From the NCBI RefSeq assembly GCF_001668575.1, contig NZ_LZMD01000087.1:1-64000 (forward strand): a stretch of 64,000 nt of DNA. The letters run 5' to 3'. The position numbers and the translations under genes are program-made. The notes below the pieces were generated by a model. That model was not told where the DNA came from. It made no database searches and saw only the letters and a list, made by a program, of their open reading frames with translations. Shown piece by piece: positions 26,901 to 33,740 of this stretch; the first letter of the stretch is position 1; every line of letters begins with the position of its first letter. The stretch comes from Mycobacterium sp. 1164985.4 (GTDB lineage Bacteria > Actinomycetota > Actinomycetes > Mycobacteriales > Mycobacteriaceae).

Positions 26901-27086
26901 CAGCCGCTCGGGCCCGACCGCCGCGGCGAGGTCCATAGACCGGACGACATCGGCGAAGAGCACCGTCACCTGTTTGTACTCGGCGGGCCGTTGCGGCCCC
27001 TCCAGCGGCGCACCACAGGCATCACAGAATCGGGCACCCGCTCGAGGCTCGCCACCGCATGCCCGACATGTCAGTGCAGTTGTCAT
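23919..27086 (-). CDS. Adenylate/guanylate cyclase fused to AAA ATPase, zinc-ribbon N terminus
   Basis: A 1055-residue multidomain regulator. A zinc ribbon (C7, C10, C21, C24) leads into a class III nucleotide cyclase domain (about 37-190). A STAND/AAA ATPase follows with GPPGIGKS (261-268) and a Walker B-like IIEDVQWIDD, and the last 450 residues are helical TPR-like repeats. In the cyclase domain the metal aspartates D46 and D90, K87 and the transition-state R170 are present, but the partner asparagine is glycine (G166 in GEQVGLAQR). Activity may therefore be low, altered or lost. The ATG at 27086 has GGAGG six bases before it; an upstream in-frame start lacks this. Target and signal are unknown. 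Confidence 0.87.
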   Translation of the reverse strand: MTTALTCRACGGEPRAGARFCDACGAPLEGPQRPAEYKQVTVLFADVVRSMDLAAAVGPERLREIMAELLDHCTTIVTHYGGTVDKFTGDGIMAVFGAPMALEDHALRACIAALDIQSGAARLATIVKSHDGADLSLRIGLNSGEVVAGEIGSVTASYTTIGEQVGLAQRMEAVAPPGGVMLSESTAHLVEDAVELADAEAVPVKGTTAAVLARRLLAVAESRPRRRSDAPLVGRTWELNTITALLDEAMTGAGCVVNIVGPPGIGKSRLARETAAVAATRGMLVFSTHCESHAREIPFHVLARLLRSGTQTDGLDAEAARAHIRSQFADATAEDRLLLEDIMGIREATTEMPEVAPEARRRRLTALINSASIDRPESALYIIEDVQWIDDASESLLADFLAVIPHTSSLTLITHRSEYHGILARLSGSQTIALRPLRSADVRTLTDGLLGSDASVAPLSTTIAERAAGNPFFAEEMLRDLAERGALVGQPGNYRLDSSDAEANIPATLQAAIGARIDRLDTTAKQTLYAASVIATEFDLETLAALTDTPDVMPLIETELVDQVRFSPEPVFAFRHPMIRSVAYESQLRAQRAQLHRRLAAIIEQRDPASADKNAALIAEHYESAGDLRAAFDWHMRAATWANNRDNLAAATSWQRAQRAADRLPADEPGRLAMQIAPRTLLCGTGFRLLGSGFATGFDELRELCTAAGDRRSLAIALSGAIMETFFNARRREASALATEEVRLLESIGDPDLILALATVILAAKQETAEMHEVLRLSEYAIALAGGDPSRGGDIATSSPLALTTGFRALARWSLGIEGWQEDIERACEMASGAETVTRGGVIYYTHTMAVLNGAIRPRVAMESELKTVLASAELTGEDVAVGLAKSNLAFWLLRGGSDSTTMAMQLLAETRELTNRDRYARTAIPMVDIFVAEDKMRRGDLEMAIELARASVAAEIEDDGKLFLPMMTDVLVRALIRRGGPDDLREAESAIDQMAAIPLEPGIVLYDIWLLRMRALLAQARNDHARYLDFRDRYRTTAHGLGFEGHIAWAEAMA

Positions 27087-27140
27087 CCGACACCTCCACG
27101 TCCGCACTGAGAATATGCGTCGCCGGAGCCGCCGGGGACG

Positions 27141-27641
27141 TTATCGACGTGCGGACAGGGCCTCGCGCCAGATCGCGAGTTTCTCGACGAACGGCATGGT
27201 CTGGGCCGGGCTGGTCGACGGCAGGCGTCGGTAGCTCAATTCATTTGCGACGGAAACGAGTCGGGTGTAGTTCTTCTCCGCTGCGGCGCCGTTGAACAAA
27301 ACCAAACTGATATTGGGGTGCGTGTCGAAGAATTGCTGAAAGTCGTTCGCCACCATGCTTTCCGGTCTCACCGCGGAATCCAGACTGCCCGCGCGCCGAC
27401 ATGATCGCAGCACATCCCAGACCGCGAGACCATGAGCCCTCAGCGCGGCGCAACGCTGCTCGTACGGCGCGTCCGCCGCGAACCCGTAGATGTCGCCTGC
27501 GATGCGCCAGAAAGCATTGCGGGGGTTGCCGTAATACTGGTGCGCTGCCAGGGACATGACGCTGGGCATGTTGCCGAGGATCAACGTGTGGGGGCGTTCG
27601 CCGACGATCGGCGCGAACCCGTACAGCACCGGCGAACCCAT
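27141..27641 (-). CDS. DNA-deoxyinosine glycosylase-like protein (UDG superfamily, family 6)
   Basis: A 166-residue protein of the uracil-DNA-glycosylase superfamily. LILGNMPSVMSL resembles motif A of the deoxyinosine glycosylase group, QYYGNPRNAFW is that group's hallmark, and LPSTSPAQ is the C-terminal loop motif. It would remove hypoxanthine or uracil from deaminated DNA; the specificity is inferred from the group, not shown. GATAGT exactly seven bases before the ATG suggests a leaderless mRNA. The start is only 34 bases from the divergent cyclase start, so the two promoters overlap. No equivalent at this place is recalled in M. tuberculosis. Confidence 0.82.
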   Translation of the reverse strand: MGSPVLYGFAPIVGERPHTLILGNMPSVMSLAAHQYYGNPRNAFWRIAGDIYGFAADAPYEQRCAALRAHGLAVWDVLRSCRRAGSLDSAVRPESMVANDFQQFFDTHPNISLVLFNGAAAEKNYTRLVSVANELSYRRLPSTSPAQTMPFVEKLAIWREALSARR

Positions 27642-27647
27642 GTTCCG

Positions 27648-27653
27648 ACTATC
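27648..27653 (-). promoter_or_regulatory. -10 element GATAGT of the deoxyinosine glycosylase gene
   Basis: GATAGT on the minus strand ends seven bases before the ATG at 27641. It differs from TANNNT only at the first base. Confidence 0.4.
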
Positions 27654-27663
27654 GCACGGGGTA

Positions 27664-27669
27664 TACGTT
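27664..27669 (+). promoter_or_regulatory. -10 element TACGTT of the Rv1264-type cyclase gene
   Basis: TACGTT ends seven bases before the GTG at 27676. Only ten bases separate it from the divergent -10 of the glycosylase gene. Confidence 0.5.
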
Positions 27670-27675
27670 GGGCCG

Positions 27676-28791
27676 GTGGCCGATGACTTCGACGTCGAAG
27701 GGTCCGGTCTGCTCGACGGACTCGAAGGTGACGAACGCGCCGAACGCGCCGAATTGGTTTCGTGGTTGGTGAGCAGAGGCATCGACGTCGAGGTGATCCG
27801 CAACGCCTACCTGCCGATGCTGCTCGCCGCGCGTCAGGCACTCGGCGACGACGGCGTCTACGTCTCCGCCCGGGAGACCAGCGAGAAGACGGGTATCGAT
27901 CTCGACCTTCTACAGCGCATCCAACGCGCGATGGGGCTGCCCACCGTCGACGATCCCGATGCGAAGGTCCATCTGCGCGCAGACGCCGAAGCCGCGGCGT
28001 ACGCACAGCGGTTCATCGAGATCGGGATCCTGCCGGACCAGATCATCCAGATCACCCGGGTGCTCGCCGAGGGGTTGTCGAAGGCCGCCGAGGTGATGCG
28101 GTACGCCGGGCTCGCTTCGGTGCTCGACCCAGGCGCCTCGGAGCTCGTCATCGCCACAAACGCCGAGGCCTTGGTGCGGACCGCAAACCCGCTGCTGGGC
28201 CCCATGATTCAGGACATGTTGCGGTTACAGCTGCGGCATTTGATGGAGACCGAGGCGATCACCGCCTCCGAACGCGCGAAGGGCCAACGGCTGCCGGGTG
28301 CGCGGCTCGTGACGATCGCGTTCGCCGACCTCGTCGGCTTCACCCGGCTCGGTGAGGCCGTGCCGCCCGAAGATCTCGAGCGCCTCGCACACCGGCTCTT
28401 CGATCTCGCGCACGAGGTGTCCGTCCCGCCTGTGCGGTTCGTCAAGACGATCGGCGACGAGGTCATGCTCGTCAGCCCGGAACCGGTGCCGCTGCTGGAG
28501 GCGGCGCTGACCCTCGTCGAAAAGACCAACGACGACGAGGATTTCCCACGGCTTCGCGTCGGCCTCGCGACGGGGATGGCCGTGAGCCGAACCGGTGACT
28601 GGTTCGGCGGGGCGGTCAACCTCGCGAGCCGCGTCACGGGTGCCGCGCGGCCCGGCTCGGTCCTGGTCTCGGAGTCGACGCACGAGGCGATCGGCGAAGA
28701 CGAGCGGTTCTCGTTCTCGTTCGCGGGGTCCCGGCACTTGAAAGGGATCAAGTCCGACGTGAAGTTGTTCCGCGTGCGGCGGGCAGACTGA
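27676..28791 (+). CDS. Class III adenylate cyclase with autoinhibitory N domain (Rv1264 ortholog)
   Basis: A 371-residue adenylate cyclase making cAMP from ATP. Residues 1-200 form the helical autoinhibitory domain that in M. tuberculosis Rv1264 responds to pH; the catalytic domain follows. Catalytic residues are complete: metal aspartates D218 (FADLVGF) and D261 (TIGDEV), K257, and the transition-state pair N315 and R319 in VNLASR. The GTG start, supported by the leaderless promoter, gives an N terminus aligning with Rv1264 (ERAELVSWL). An ATG 36 bases upstream is possible but would sit inside the promoter. The protein should be cytosolic. Whether it is acid-activated like Rv1264 is inference from homology. 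Confidence 0.9.
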   Translation: MADDFDVEGSGLLDGLEGDERAERAELVSWLVSRGIDVEVIRNAYLPMLLAARQALGDDGVYVSARETSEKTGIDLDLLQRIQRAMGLPTVDDPDAKVHLRADAEAAAYAQRFIEIGILPDQIIQITRVLAEGLSKAAEVMRYAGLASVLDPGASELVIATNAEALVRTANPLLGPMIQDMLRLQLRHLMETEAITASERAKGQRLPGARLVTIAFADLVGFTRLGEAVPPEDLERLAHRLFDLAHEVSVPPVRFVKTIGDEVMLVSPEPVPLLEAALTLVEKTNDDEDFPRLRVGLATGMAVSRTGDWFGGAVNLASRVTGAARPGSVLVSESTHEAIGEDERFSFSFAGSRHLKGIKSDVKLFRVRRAD

Positions 28792-28804
28792 ACTTGTCGG
28801 TGGT

Positions 28805-28820
28805 TCGAACTATTGTTCGA
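28805..28820. promoter_or_regulatory. LexA-binding SOS box
   Basis: TCGAACTATTGTTCGA is an exact match to the actinobacterial/Gram-positive SOS consensus TCGAAC-N4-GTTCGA. It encloses TATTGT (28811-28816), a -10 element whose +1 would be 28823. Bound LexA should directly block polymerase, so the genes that follow should be induced by DNA damage. Confidence 0.85.
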
Positions 28821-28822
28821 AT

Positions 28823-28885
28823 ATGGCTGACGACGGCTCCATACCTCGGACCCTAGGCGGGGTCTACGACAGGTCGCAGGGCTGA
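28823..28885 (+). CDS. Possible 20-codon leader ORF upstream of the HNH gene
   Basis: ATG at 28823 coincides with the +1 predicted from TATTGT inside the SOS box, so this would be a leaderless ORF. It encodes a 20-residue peptide beginning MADDGSIPRTLGG and ends in TGA one base before the ATG of the HNH gene (TGACATG). The layout suggests translational coupling to the HNH gene, which has a weak ribosome site of its own. The peptide resembles no protein I know; translation is inferred. Confidence 0.4.
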   Translation: MADDGSIPRTLGGVYDRSQG

Positions 28886-28886
28886 C

Positions 28887-30323
28887 ATGAGTGGGGGTGG
28901 GGTCACTGATCGCGCGAGGGTGGTCAAGGCCCTTGATGCGTTGGACTTCGCTCTGGATGAGCTTCTTGATCTGTCGGTGGACGGGCTCCAGACACGCGAT
29001 TTGATCGAGGTGTTGTTTCGGTGTGAGCGGGTGGGTCGGCGGTTGCCGGTGGTCGATCATGCGGTGATCTCCCGGCTGGTGGCCGAGGTGGAGCCGAGGG
29101 CGGTGGGGGCGTCGTCGTGGCCGGAGGCGTTGGCGACGGCGTTGCAGGTTTCGCGTAAGGAGGCCAGGCGCCGTATCGCTTCGGCCGCGGTGCTGGGTCC
29201 GCGGCGCGCGTTGACCGGTGAAGTGCTGGCGCCGGTGCTGGAGGCGACCGCGGCGGGTCAGGCGCGTGGGGAGTTGGGTGGTGAGCAGGTCGGCATCATC
29301 GAGAGGTTCTTCGATCAGTTGCCTGCGCAGGTCAACTATGAGGCTCGTGAGTTGGCCGAGGCGGATCTGGCCCGCACCGGGGCGGGGTTGTGTCCTGAGG
29401 AGTTGCGCAAGGTCGCCGAGCGGTTGATGGCGCTGCTCGACGAAGACGGCGCACCCCCCGAGGAGGCCGAACGTGAACGGCAACGCAAACGTTTCTTCGA
29501 GTTCGGCCCGCAAGGTGCTGATGGGATGAGCCGGGTGCGTGGGCTGCTCACCCCGCACGCGCGCGCCACCCTCGACGCGGTGATGGCCAAGTTGGCCGCG
29601 CCGGGGATGTGCAATCCCGACGACCCCGACCCGTGCGTGGACGGGTCACCGTCGCAGGAGAATGTTGTCCACGACGCCCGCTGCGCCGGACAGCGCCAGC
29701 ATGACGCGTTGATCGCGATGGGCCGCGCGCTGCTCGCGAGCGGACAGTTGGGCCAGCACAACGGGTTACCGTCGACGATCGTGGTGTCCACCACGCTCAC
29801 TGAACTGCGGTCGTTGGCGGGGTGGGCGGTCACCGGTGGGGGCACGTTGGTGCCGATGGCGGATCTGATCGCGATGGCCGCCACCAGCGAGCACTACCTG
29901 GTGGTCTATGAGGATCATCGTGAGGTGCCGATGTATGTGGGGCGGGCCAAACAGTTGGCCACGGCGGGGCAGCGCATCGTGTTGCACGCCCGCGATCGTG
30001 GCTGCACCAAACCCGGGTGCACCGCCCCGGCGTATTGGGCCCAGGTCCACCACGCCGCCGGGGACTGGGCCGACGGCGGCAGCACCGACATCGACGGGCT
30101 CACCTTGGCCTGCGGCCCGCACAACCGGCTGGTCACCGACGGCGGCTGGCGCACCCGCATGCGAGCCGACGGCCGCGTCGAATGGCTACCCCCACCCGAG
30201 CTCGACACCGGCCAAACCCGCGTCAACAACTACCACCACCCAGAGAAATACCTCATCCCCGACGAACGCGACGACCCCCCGACCGATCCCGACAACCACC
30301 CCAAGAACAGCGAAGGACCGTAG
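28887..30323 (+). CDS. DUF222 / HNH endonuclease protein of the 13E12 repeat family
   Basis: A 478-residue protein with an N-terminal DUF222 domain (about 1-330) and a C-terminal HNH nuclease domain. The HNH region has CTKPGC for zinc, VHHAAGDWADGG and CGPHNRL, with the H-N-H ligands intact. It belongs to the abundant mycobacterial 13E12 repeat family. The family is linked to SOS regulation in M. tuberculosis, which agrees with the consensus LexA box here. Its role is not established; a DNA-damage-induced nuclease is the natural guess. Local codon use around 29000-29400 is somewhat more GTG/TTG-rich than in neighbours. It is not part of the Rv1264-Rv1272c order as I recall it. Confidence 0.88.
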   Translation: MSGGGVTDRARVVKALDALDFALDELLDLSVDGLQTRDLIEVLFRCERVGRRLPVVDHAVISRLVAEVEPRAVGASSWPEALATALQVSRKEARRRIASAAVLGPRRALTGEVLAPVLEATAAGQARGELGGEQVGIIERFFDQLPAQVNYEARELAEADLARTGAGLCPEELRKVAERLMALLDEDGAPPEEAERERQRKRFFEFGPQGADGMSRVRGLLTPHARATLDAVMAKLAAPGMCNPDDPDPCVDGSPSQENVVHDARCAGQRQHDALIAMGRALLASGQLGQHNGLPSTIVVSTTLTELRSLAGWAVTGGGTLVPMADLIAMAATSEHYLVVYEDHREVPMYVGRAKQLATAGQRIVLHARDRGCTKPGCTAPAYWAQVHHAAGDWADGGSTDIDGLTLACGPHNRLVTDGGWRTRMRADGRVEWLPPPELDTGQTRVNNYHHPEKYLIPDERDDPPTDPDNHPKNSEGP

Positions 30324-30367
30324 GACCCGACGCTTCCGTTTCGAAACGGCTACTGGCGTGGGTGAAT

Positions 30368-30373
30368 TACGAT
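30368..30373 (+). promoter_or_regulatory. -10 element TACGAT, leaderless promoter of the secreted protein gene
   Basis: TACGAT ends seven bases before the ATG at 30380, predicting an mRNA that starts with the AUG. Confidence 0.5.
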
Positions 30374-30379
30374 CCAGGC

Positions 30380-30790
30380 ATGAGCCGGGTCGTCAAAGCT
30401 GTGCTGGTCACACTGGTCGTCGCGTCGTCCGGGCTGCTGGGTTTGGGTTATGCGAACGCGCAGCCACCGCAGCCGGCGTGCGGTTACACGCTGTCGCCGC
30501 CGCAGGTCGTCAACACCGACGGCGTGAGCAAGGTGACGGCGACGGTGTCGTTCCTGGCCTGCGGCGCTCCGTTCCGTCCAGCGTGGAGCGTCGCTTGTGT
30601 CCACGTCGCCGGGCCCAACTCGCAGGGCCAGTGCACACAGGCGCGAGGGCCGGCAGCCGCGCAGGTGTTTTTCGCGCCGTACCAGCCCGGCGCGACCTAC
30701 ACCGCCAGCGGACGAGGCTGCGGCAAGGTCTTCGAGGACGCGCTCGAGCCGAACTGCCAGATACTCGGACCGATCAACCTCACGCTGTAG
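30380..30790 (+). CDS. Small secreted cysteine-rich protein
   Basis: A 136-residue hypothetical protein with a clear signal peptide: a basic start (MSRVVK), a hydrophobic core and probable cleavage after YANA around residue 27. The mature part has six cysteines, suggesting up to three disulfides, and is rich in Gly, Ala and Pro. No enzyme motif or named family was recognised. The ATG start is supported by a leaderless promoter. The last 11 bases overlap the 3' end of the convergent copA gene. Placement next to the copper genes may be chance; the cysteines make periplasmic metal binding worth testing but do not show it. Confidence 0.75.
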   Translation: MSRVVKAVLVTLVVASSGLLGLGYANAQPPQPACGYTLSPPQVVNTDGVSKVTATVSFLACGAPFRPAWSVACVHVAGPNSQGQCTQARGPAAAQVFFAPYQPGATYTASGRGCGKVFEDALEPNCQILGPINLTL

Positions 30791-32999
30791 CGGAGAACCG
30801 GCGCAGCCGAAGACTGTTGCTCACCACGAACACCGAACTGAATGCCATTGCCGCCCCGGCGATCATCGGATTCAGCAGGCCTGCCGCCGCCAGCGGCAAC
30901 GCTGCGACGTTGTAGGCGAACGCCCAGAACAGATTGCCCTTGATCGTCGCCAACGTCCTGCGCGACAGGCGAATTGCGTCGACGACAGCGTTCAGGTCAT
31001 CGCGCACCAGCGTGAGATCACTCGCCTCGATCGCGACATCGGTGCCGCTTCCCATCGCCAGCCCGAGGTCGGCCTGAGCGAGCGCGGCCGCGTCGTTGAC
31101 TCCGTCGCCCACCATCGCGACCACCTTGCCGTCGGCCTGAAGACGCTTGACCACCTCGACCTTGTCCTGCGGCAGCACCTCGGCGACGACGTCATCGATG
31201 CCCACCTGGGCGGCGATCGTGCGGGCTGCGGCCTCGTTGTCGCCGGTCACCATAATCGGCTGCAAACCCTGCGCGCGGAGCCGTAAGATCGCTTCGGCGG
31301 ACGTCGGTTTGACCGCATCGGCCACCACCAGCGCACCGCGTGCCGCCCCGCCCCACCCGATGACCACCGCGGTCCGACCTCGCGACTCCTCCTGTCGCAC
31401 CGCCGCTTTCAGTGACTCGGGAAAGTTCTGCGATGTCAGCAGCCGCTGTCGTCCGACAGTCACATCGCGTCCGTCGACCCGTCCGCGTACTCCAAGGCCA
31501 CGCAGGTTGGTGAAGTCCTCGACCGCAGGCAGGCCACCGAGCTTGTCCCGCGCGCCGTTCGCGATCGCCCGCGCGATCGGGTGCTCCGAGCCGTCCTCGA
31601 CGGATCCGGCGATGCGCAGCACCTCGTCGGGCTGTTCACCATCGGCGGCGATGACGTCGATCAGCGTCATCTTGCCCGTGGTGACGGTCCCGGTCTTGTC
31701 CAACACGATGGTGTTGATCCGCCGCGTCGACTCCAGTACCTCCGGCCCTTTGATCAGGATGCCGAGCTGCGCACCGCGCCCCGTGCCAACCATCAGCGCG
31801 GTCGGCGTCGCGAGCCCCAACGCGCAGGGACATGCGATGATCAGTACCGCAACCGCCGCGGTGAAGGCCGCCGCGACCGAACCGCCGGTGGCCAACCAGA
31901 ATCCGAGCGTCGCGAGCGCCAAAGCGATCACGACCGGCACGAATACGCCCGAGATGCGGTCGGCCAGTCGCTGCGCCTGCGCCTTCCCGTTCTGTGCGTC
32001 CTCGACAAGCCGCGCCATCTGGGCGAGTTGGGTGTCGGAACCGATTCGCTTGGCCCGAACCACCAGTCGACCGTCGACGTTGACCGTCGCGCCGACCACC
32101 TCGTCGCCTGGGCCGACGTCCACCGGCACCGATTCGCCGGTCAGCATGGACGCGTCGATCGCCGAGGCGCCCTCGACCACCACCCCGTCGGCGGCGATCT
32201 TCTCGCCCGGCCGCACCACGAACTCGTCTCCGACGCCCAGCTGATCGATCGGAATGCGTTGTTCGCCATCGTCTCTGCGGACCACGACGTTCTTGGCTTC
32301 GAGCTCCAGCAGCGCCCGCAACGCAGCACCCGCTCGCCGCTTCGATCTCGCTTCGAAATATCGCCCCGCGAGGATGAACGTCGTGACTCCGGCCGCGACC
32401 TCGAAATACACGCTGCCCGAACCGTCGCCGCGCGACAGCGTCAGCTCGAAACCGTGCGTCATCCCCGGCGTGCCCGCGGTGCCCCAGAACAACGCGTAGG
32501 TCGACCATCCCAATGCGGCGAGCGTGCCCATCGAGATCAACGTGTCCATGGTCGAACTGCCATGGCGCAGGTTCGTCCATGCCGCACGATGGAACGGCCA
32601 GGCACCCCACAGCACCACCGGCGTCGTCAACGCCAGCGAGAGCCATTGCCAGTTCGGGAACTGCAGCGCGCGGACCATCGCCATCGCGATGACCGGAACG
32701 GTCAACGCCAGGCACACCAGCAGCCTGTGCCGCAGTGCGATGGTCGGGTCCTCGTCGTCTGTCGTGCCGTCAGCAGGCAGGTGCGCGTGGTATCCCGCTT
32801 CTTCGACGGTGGTCAGCAGAGCCTGCGGTGTCAAGTTGACGCCGTACTCGACCCGCGCCTTCTCGGTCGCGAAGTTGACGGTGGCCGTCACGCCGTCGAG
32901 TTTGTTGAGCTTGCGTTCGATCCGGTTCGCGCACGACGCGCAGGTCATACCGTCGATCGACAACTCGATCGTGTCGGTGGCCGCAGCGTCCGGTCTCAT
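30780..32999 (-). CDS. copA: Copper-exporting P1B-type ATPase, CopA/CtpV-like
   Basis: A 739-residue heavy-metal P-type ATPase that should pump Cu(I) out of the cytoplasm at the cost of ATP. Order of domains: one N-terminal HMA domain with GMTCASC (C20, C23), about eight membrane helices, the actuator loop with MLTGES, the transmembrane metal site ACPCALG (near residue 391), the phosphorylation site DKTGT (near 434), the SEHP motif of the nucleotide domain, and GDGVNDAAAL. CPC plus the HMA domain indicates Cu(I)/Ag(I). The ATG overlaps the copZ stop by one base (TGATG). The CsoR-type operator before copZ should make the pair copper-inducible. No csoR gene lies in the window. Confidence 0.92.
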   Translation of the reverse strand: MRPDAAATDTIELSIDGMTCASCANRIERKLNKLDGVTATVNFATEKARVEYGVNLTPQALLTTVEEAGYHAHLPADGTTDDEDPTIALRHRLLVCLALTVPVIAMAMVRALQFPNWQWLSLALTTPVVLWGAWPFHRAAWTNLRHGSSTMDTLISMGTLAALGWSTYALFWGTAGTPGMTHGFELTLSRGDGSGSVYFEVAAGVTTFILAGRYFEARSKRRAGAALRALLELEAKNVVVRRDDGEQRIPIDQLGVGDEFVVRPGEKIAADGVVVEGASAIDASMLTGESVPVDVGPGDEVVGATVNVDGRLVVRAKRIGSDTQLAQMARLVEDAQNGKAQAQRLADRISGVFVPVVIALALATLGFWLATGGSVAAAFTAAVAVLIIACPCALGLATPTALMVGTGRGAQLGILIKGPEVLESTRRINTIVLDKTGTVTTGKMTLIDVIAADGEQPDEVLRIAGSVEDGSEHPIARAIANGARDKLGGLPAVEDFTNLRGLGVRGRVDGRDVTVGRQRLLTSQNFPESLKAAVRQEESRGRTAVVIGWGGAARGALVVADAVKPTSAEAILRLRAQGLQPIMVTGDNEAAARTIAAQVGIDDVVAEVLPQDKVEVVKRLQADGKVVAMVGDGVNDAAALAQADLGLAMGSGTDVAIEASDLTLVRDDLNAVVDAIRLSRRTLATIKGNLFWAFAYNVAALPLAAAGLLNPMIAGAAMAFSSVFVVSNSLRLRRFSATA

Positions 33000-33205
33000 C
33001 AGCCGGCCAGGCGGTAGCCCGCCTCCTCCACGGCACTTCTGATCGCGTCGGCTTCGACGGGTGCGACACTGTCGATGGTCACGGCGCCGCTGGCGACGTC
33101 GACGTCAACCGCCTGTACGCCGGGGATCTCGCCGAGTTCCTCGCACACCGACGCGGCGCAGTGTCCGCAGGTCATACCGGTGACTGTGACTGTGGTGGTA
33201 GCCAT
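32999..33205 (-). CDS. copZ: Copper chaperone CopZ (HMA domain)
   Basis: A 68-residue single-domain metallochaperone with GMTCGHC (C13, C16 bind Cu(I)) in the usual ferredoxin-like HMA fold, here handing copper to CopA. The ATG at 33205 is chosen because TACTGT (33213-33218 on the minus strand) predicts +1 one base before it and the operator lies just upstream; a TTG farther upstream would fall in the operator. It overlaps copA by one base. Confidence 0.88.
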   Translation of the reverse strand: MATTTVTVTGMTCGHCAASVCEELGEIPGVQAVDVDVASGAVTIDSVAPVEADAIRSAVEEAGYRLAG

Positions 33206-33221
33206 GTCCACCACAGTACCC

Positions 33222-33240
33222 AATACCCCCTAGGGGTATT
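33222..33240. promoter_or_regulatory. CsoR-type copper operator
   Basis: AATACCCCCTAGGGGTATT has perfect eight-base arms, AATACCCC and GGGGTATT, around CTA. This is the G/C-tract dyad flanked by TA that CsoR repressors bind. It lies immediately upstream of the copZ -10, where repression by apo-CsoR and release by Cu(I) are expected. Confidence 0.82.
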
Positions 33241-33308
33241 CAACTCGGGGTGTCGGGTTCTGCGGGCCGCTCCGCACCCATCGGCGGGCCATGGCAGCAT
33301 CTGCGAAC

Positions 33309-33740
33309 ATGCGTGTCCTTGCCCAACGGGTCACCTCGGCCGCGGTCACGGTGGACGGCGAGGTCGTCGGGGAGATCCGGCCCGAAGGCCAGGGCCTGCT
33401 CGCGCTCGTCGGCGTGACGCATGACGACGACGCGGCCAAGGCCCGACGGATGGCCGAAAAGCTGTGGCAGCTGAGGATTCTCGATGACGAGAAGTCCGCA
33501 TCGGACGTCTCGGCGCCGATCCTGGTCGTCAGCCAGTTCACTCTGTACGCGAACACCGCAAAGGGCAGGCGGCCGGCGTGGAACGCCGCCGCGCCGCGCG
33601 CGACCGCCGAGCCGCTCGTCACCGCCTTCGCAGATGCGCTGCGCGATCTCGGCGCGACGGTCCAGACCGGAGTCTTCGGCGCTCACATGCAGGTCGAGCT
33701 CGTCAACGACGGGCCGGTGACGGTGCTGCTCGAGCTGTGA
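33309..33740 (+). CDS. dtd: D-aminoacyl-tRNA deacylase Dtd
   Basis: A 143-residue Dtd1-family enzyme that hydrolyses D-aminoacyl-tRNA (and Gly-tRNA-Ala), preventing misincorporation. Both signature motifs are intact: SQFTLYAN (75-82) with the catalytic-site Ser-Gln-x-Thr, and the Gly-cisPro motif GPVT (135-138). The length is standard. The ATG is preferred over one 18 bases upstream because MRVLAQRV is the family's conserved start. The stop abuts the stop of the convergent AIM24 gene with no gap. Confidence 0.93.
   Translation: MRVLAQRVTSAAVTVDGEVVGEIRPEGQGLLALVGVTHDDDAAKARRMAEKLWQLRILDDEKSASDVSAPILVVSQFTLYANTAKGRRPAWNAAAPRATAEPLVTAFADALRDLGATVQTGVFGAHMQVELVNDGPVTVLLEL

Noticed and set aside
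27640..27675. ATG at 27640 as start of the Rv1264-type cyclase
   Set aside because: It would place the -10 element inside the coding region and overlap the divergent gene's start; the GTG at 27676 fits both the promoter spacing and the Rv1264 N terminus.
28887..30323. 13E12-family gene as a mobile element or REP13E12 insertion
   Set aside because: No terminal repeats, target duplication, transposase or integrase-type att site was found around it; annotated as a chromosomal SOS-regulated gene.
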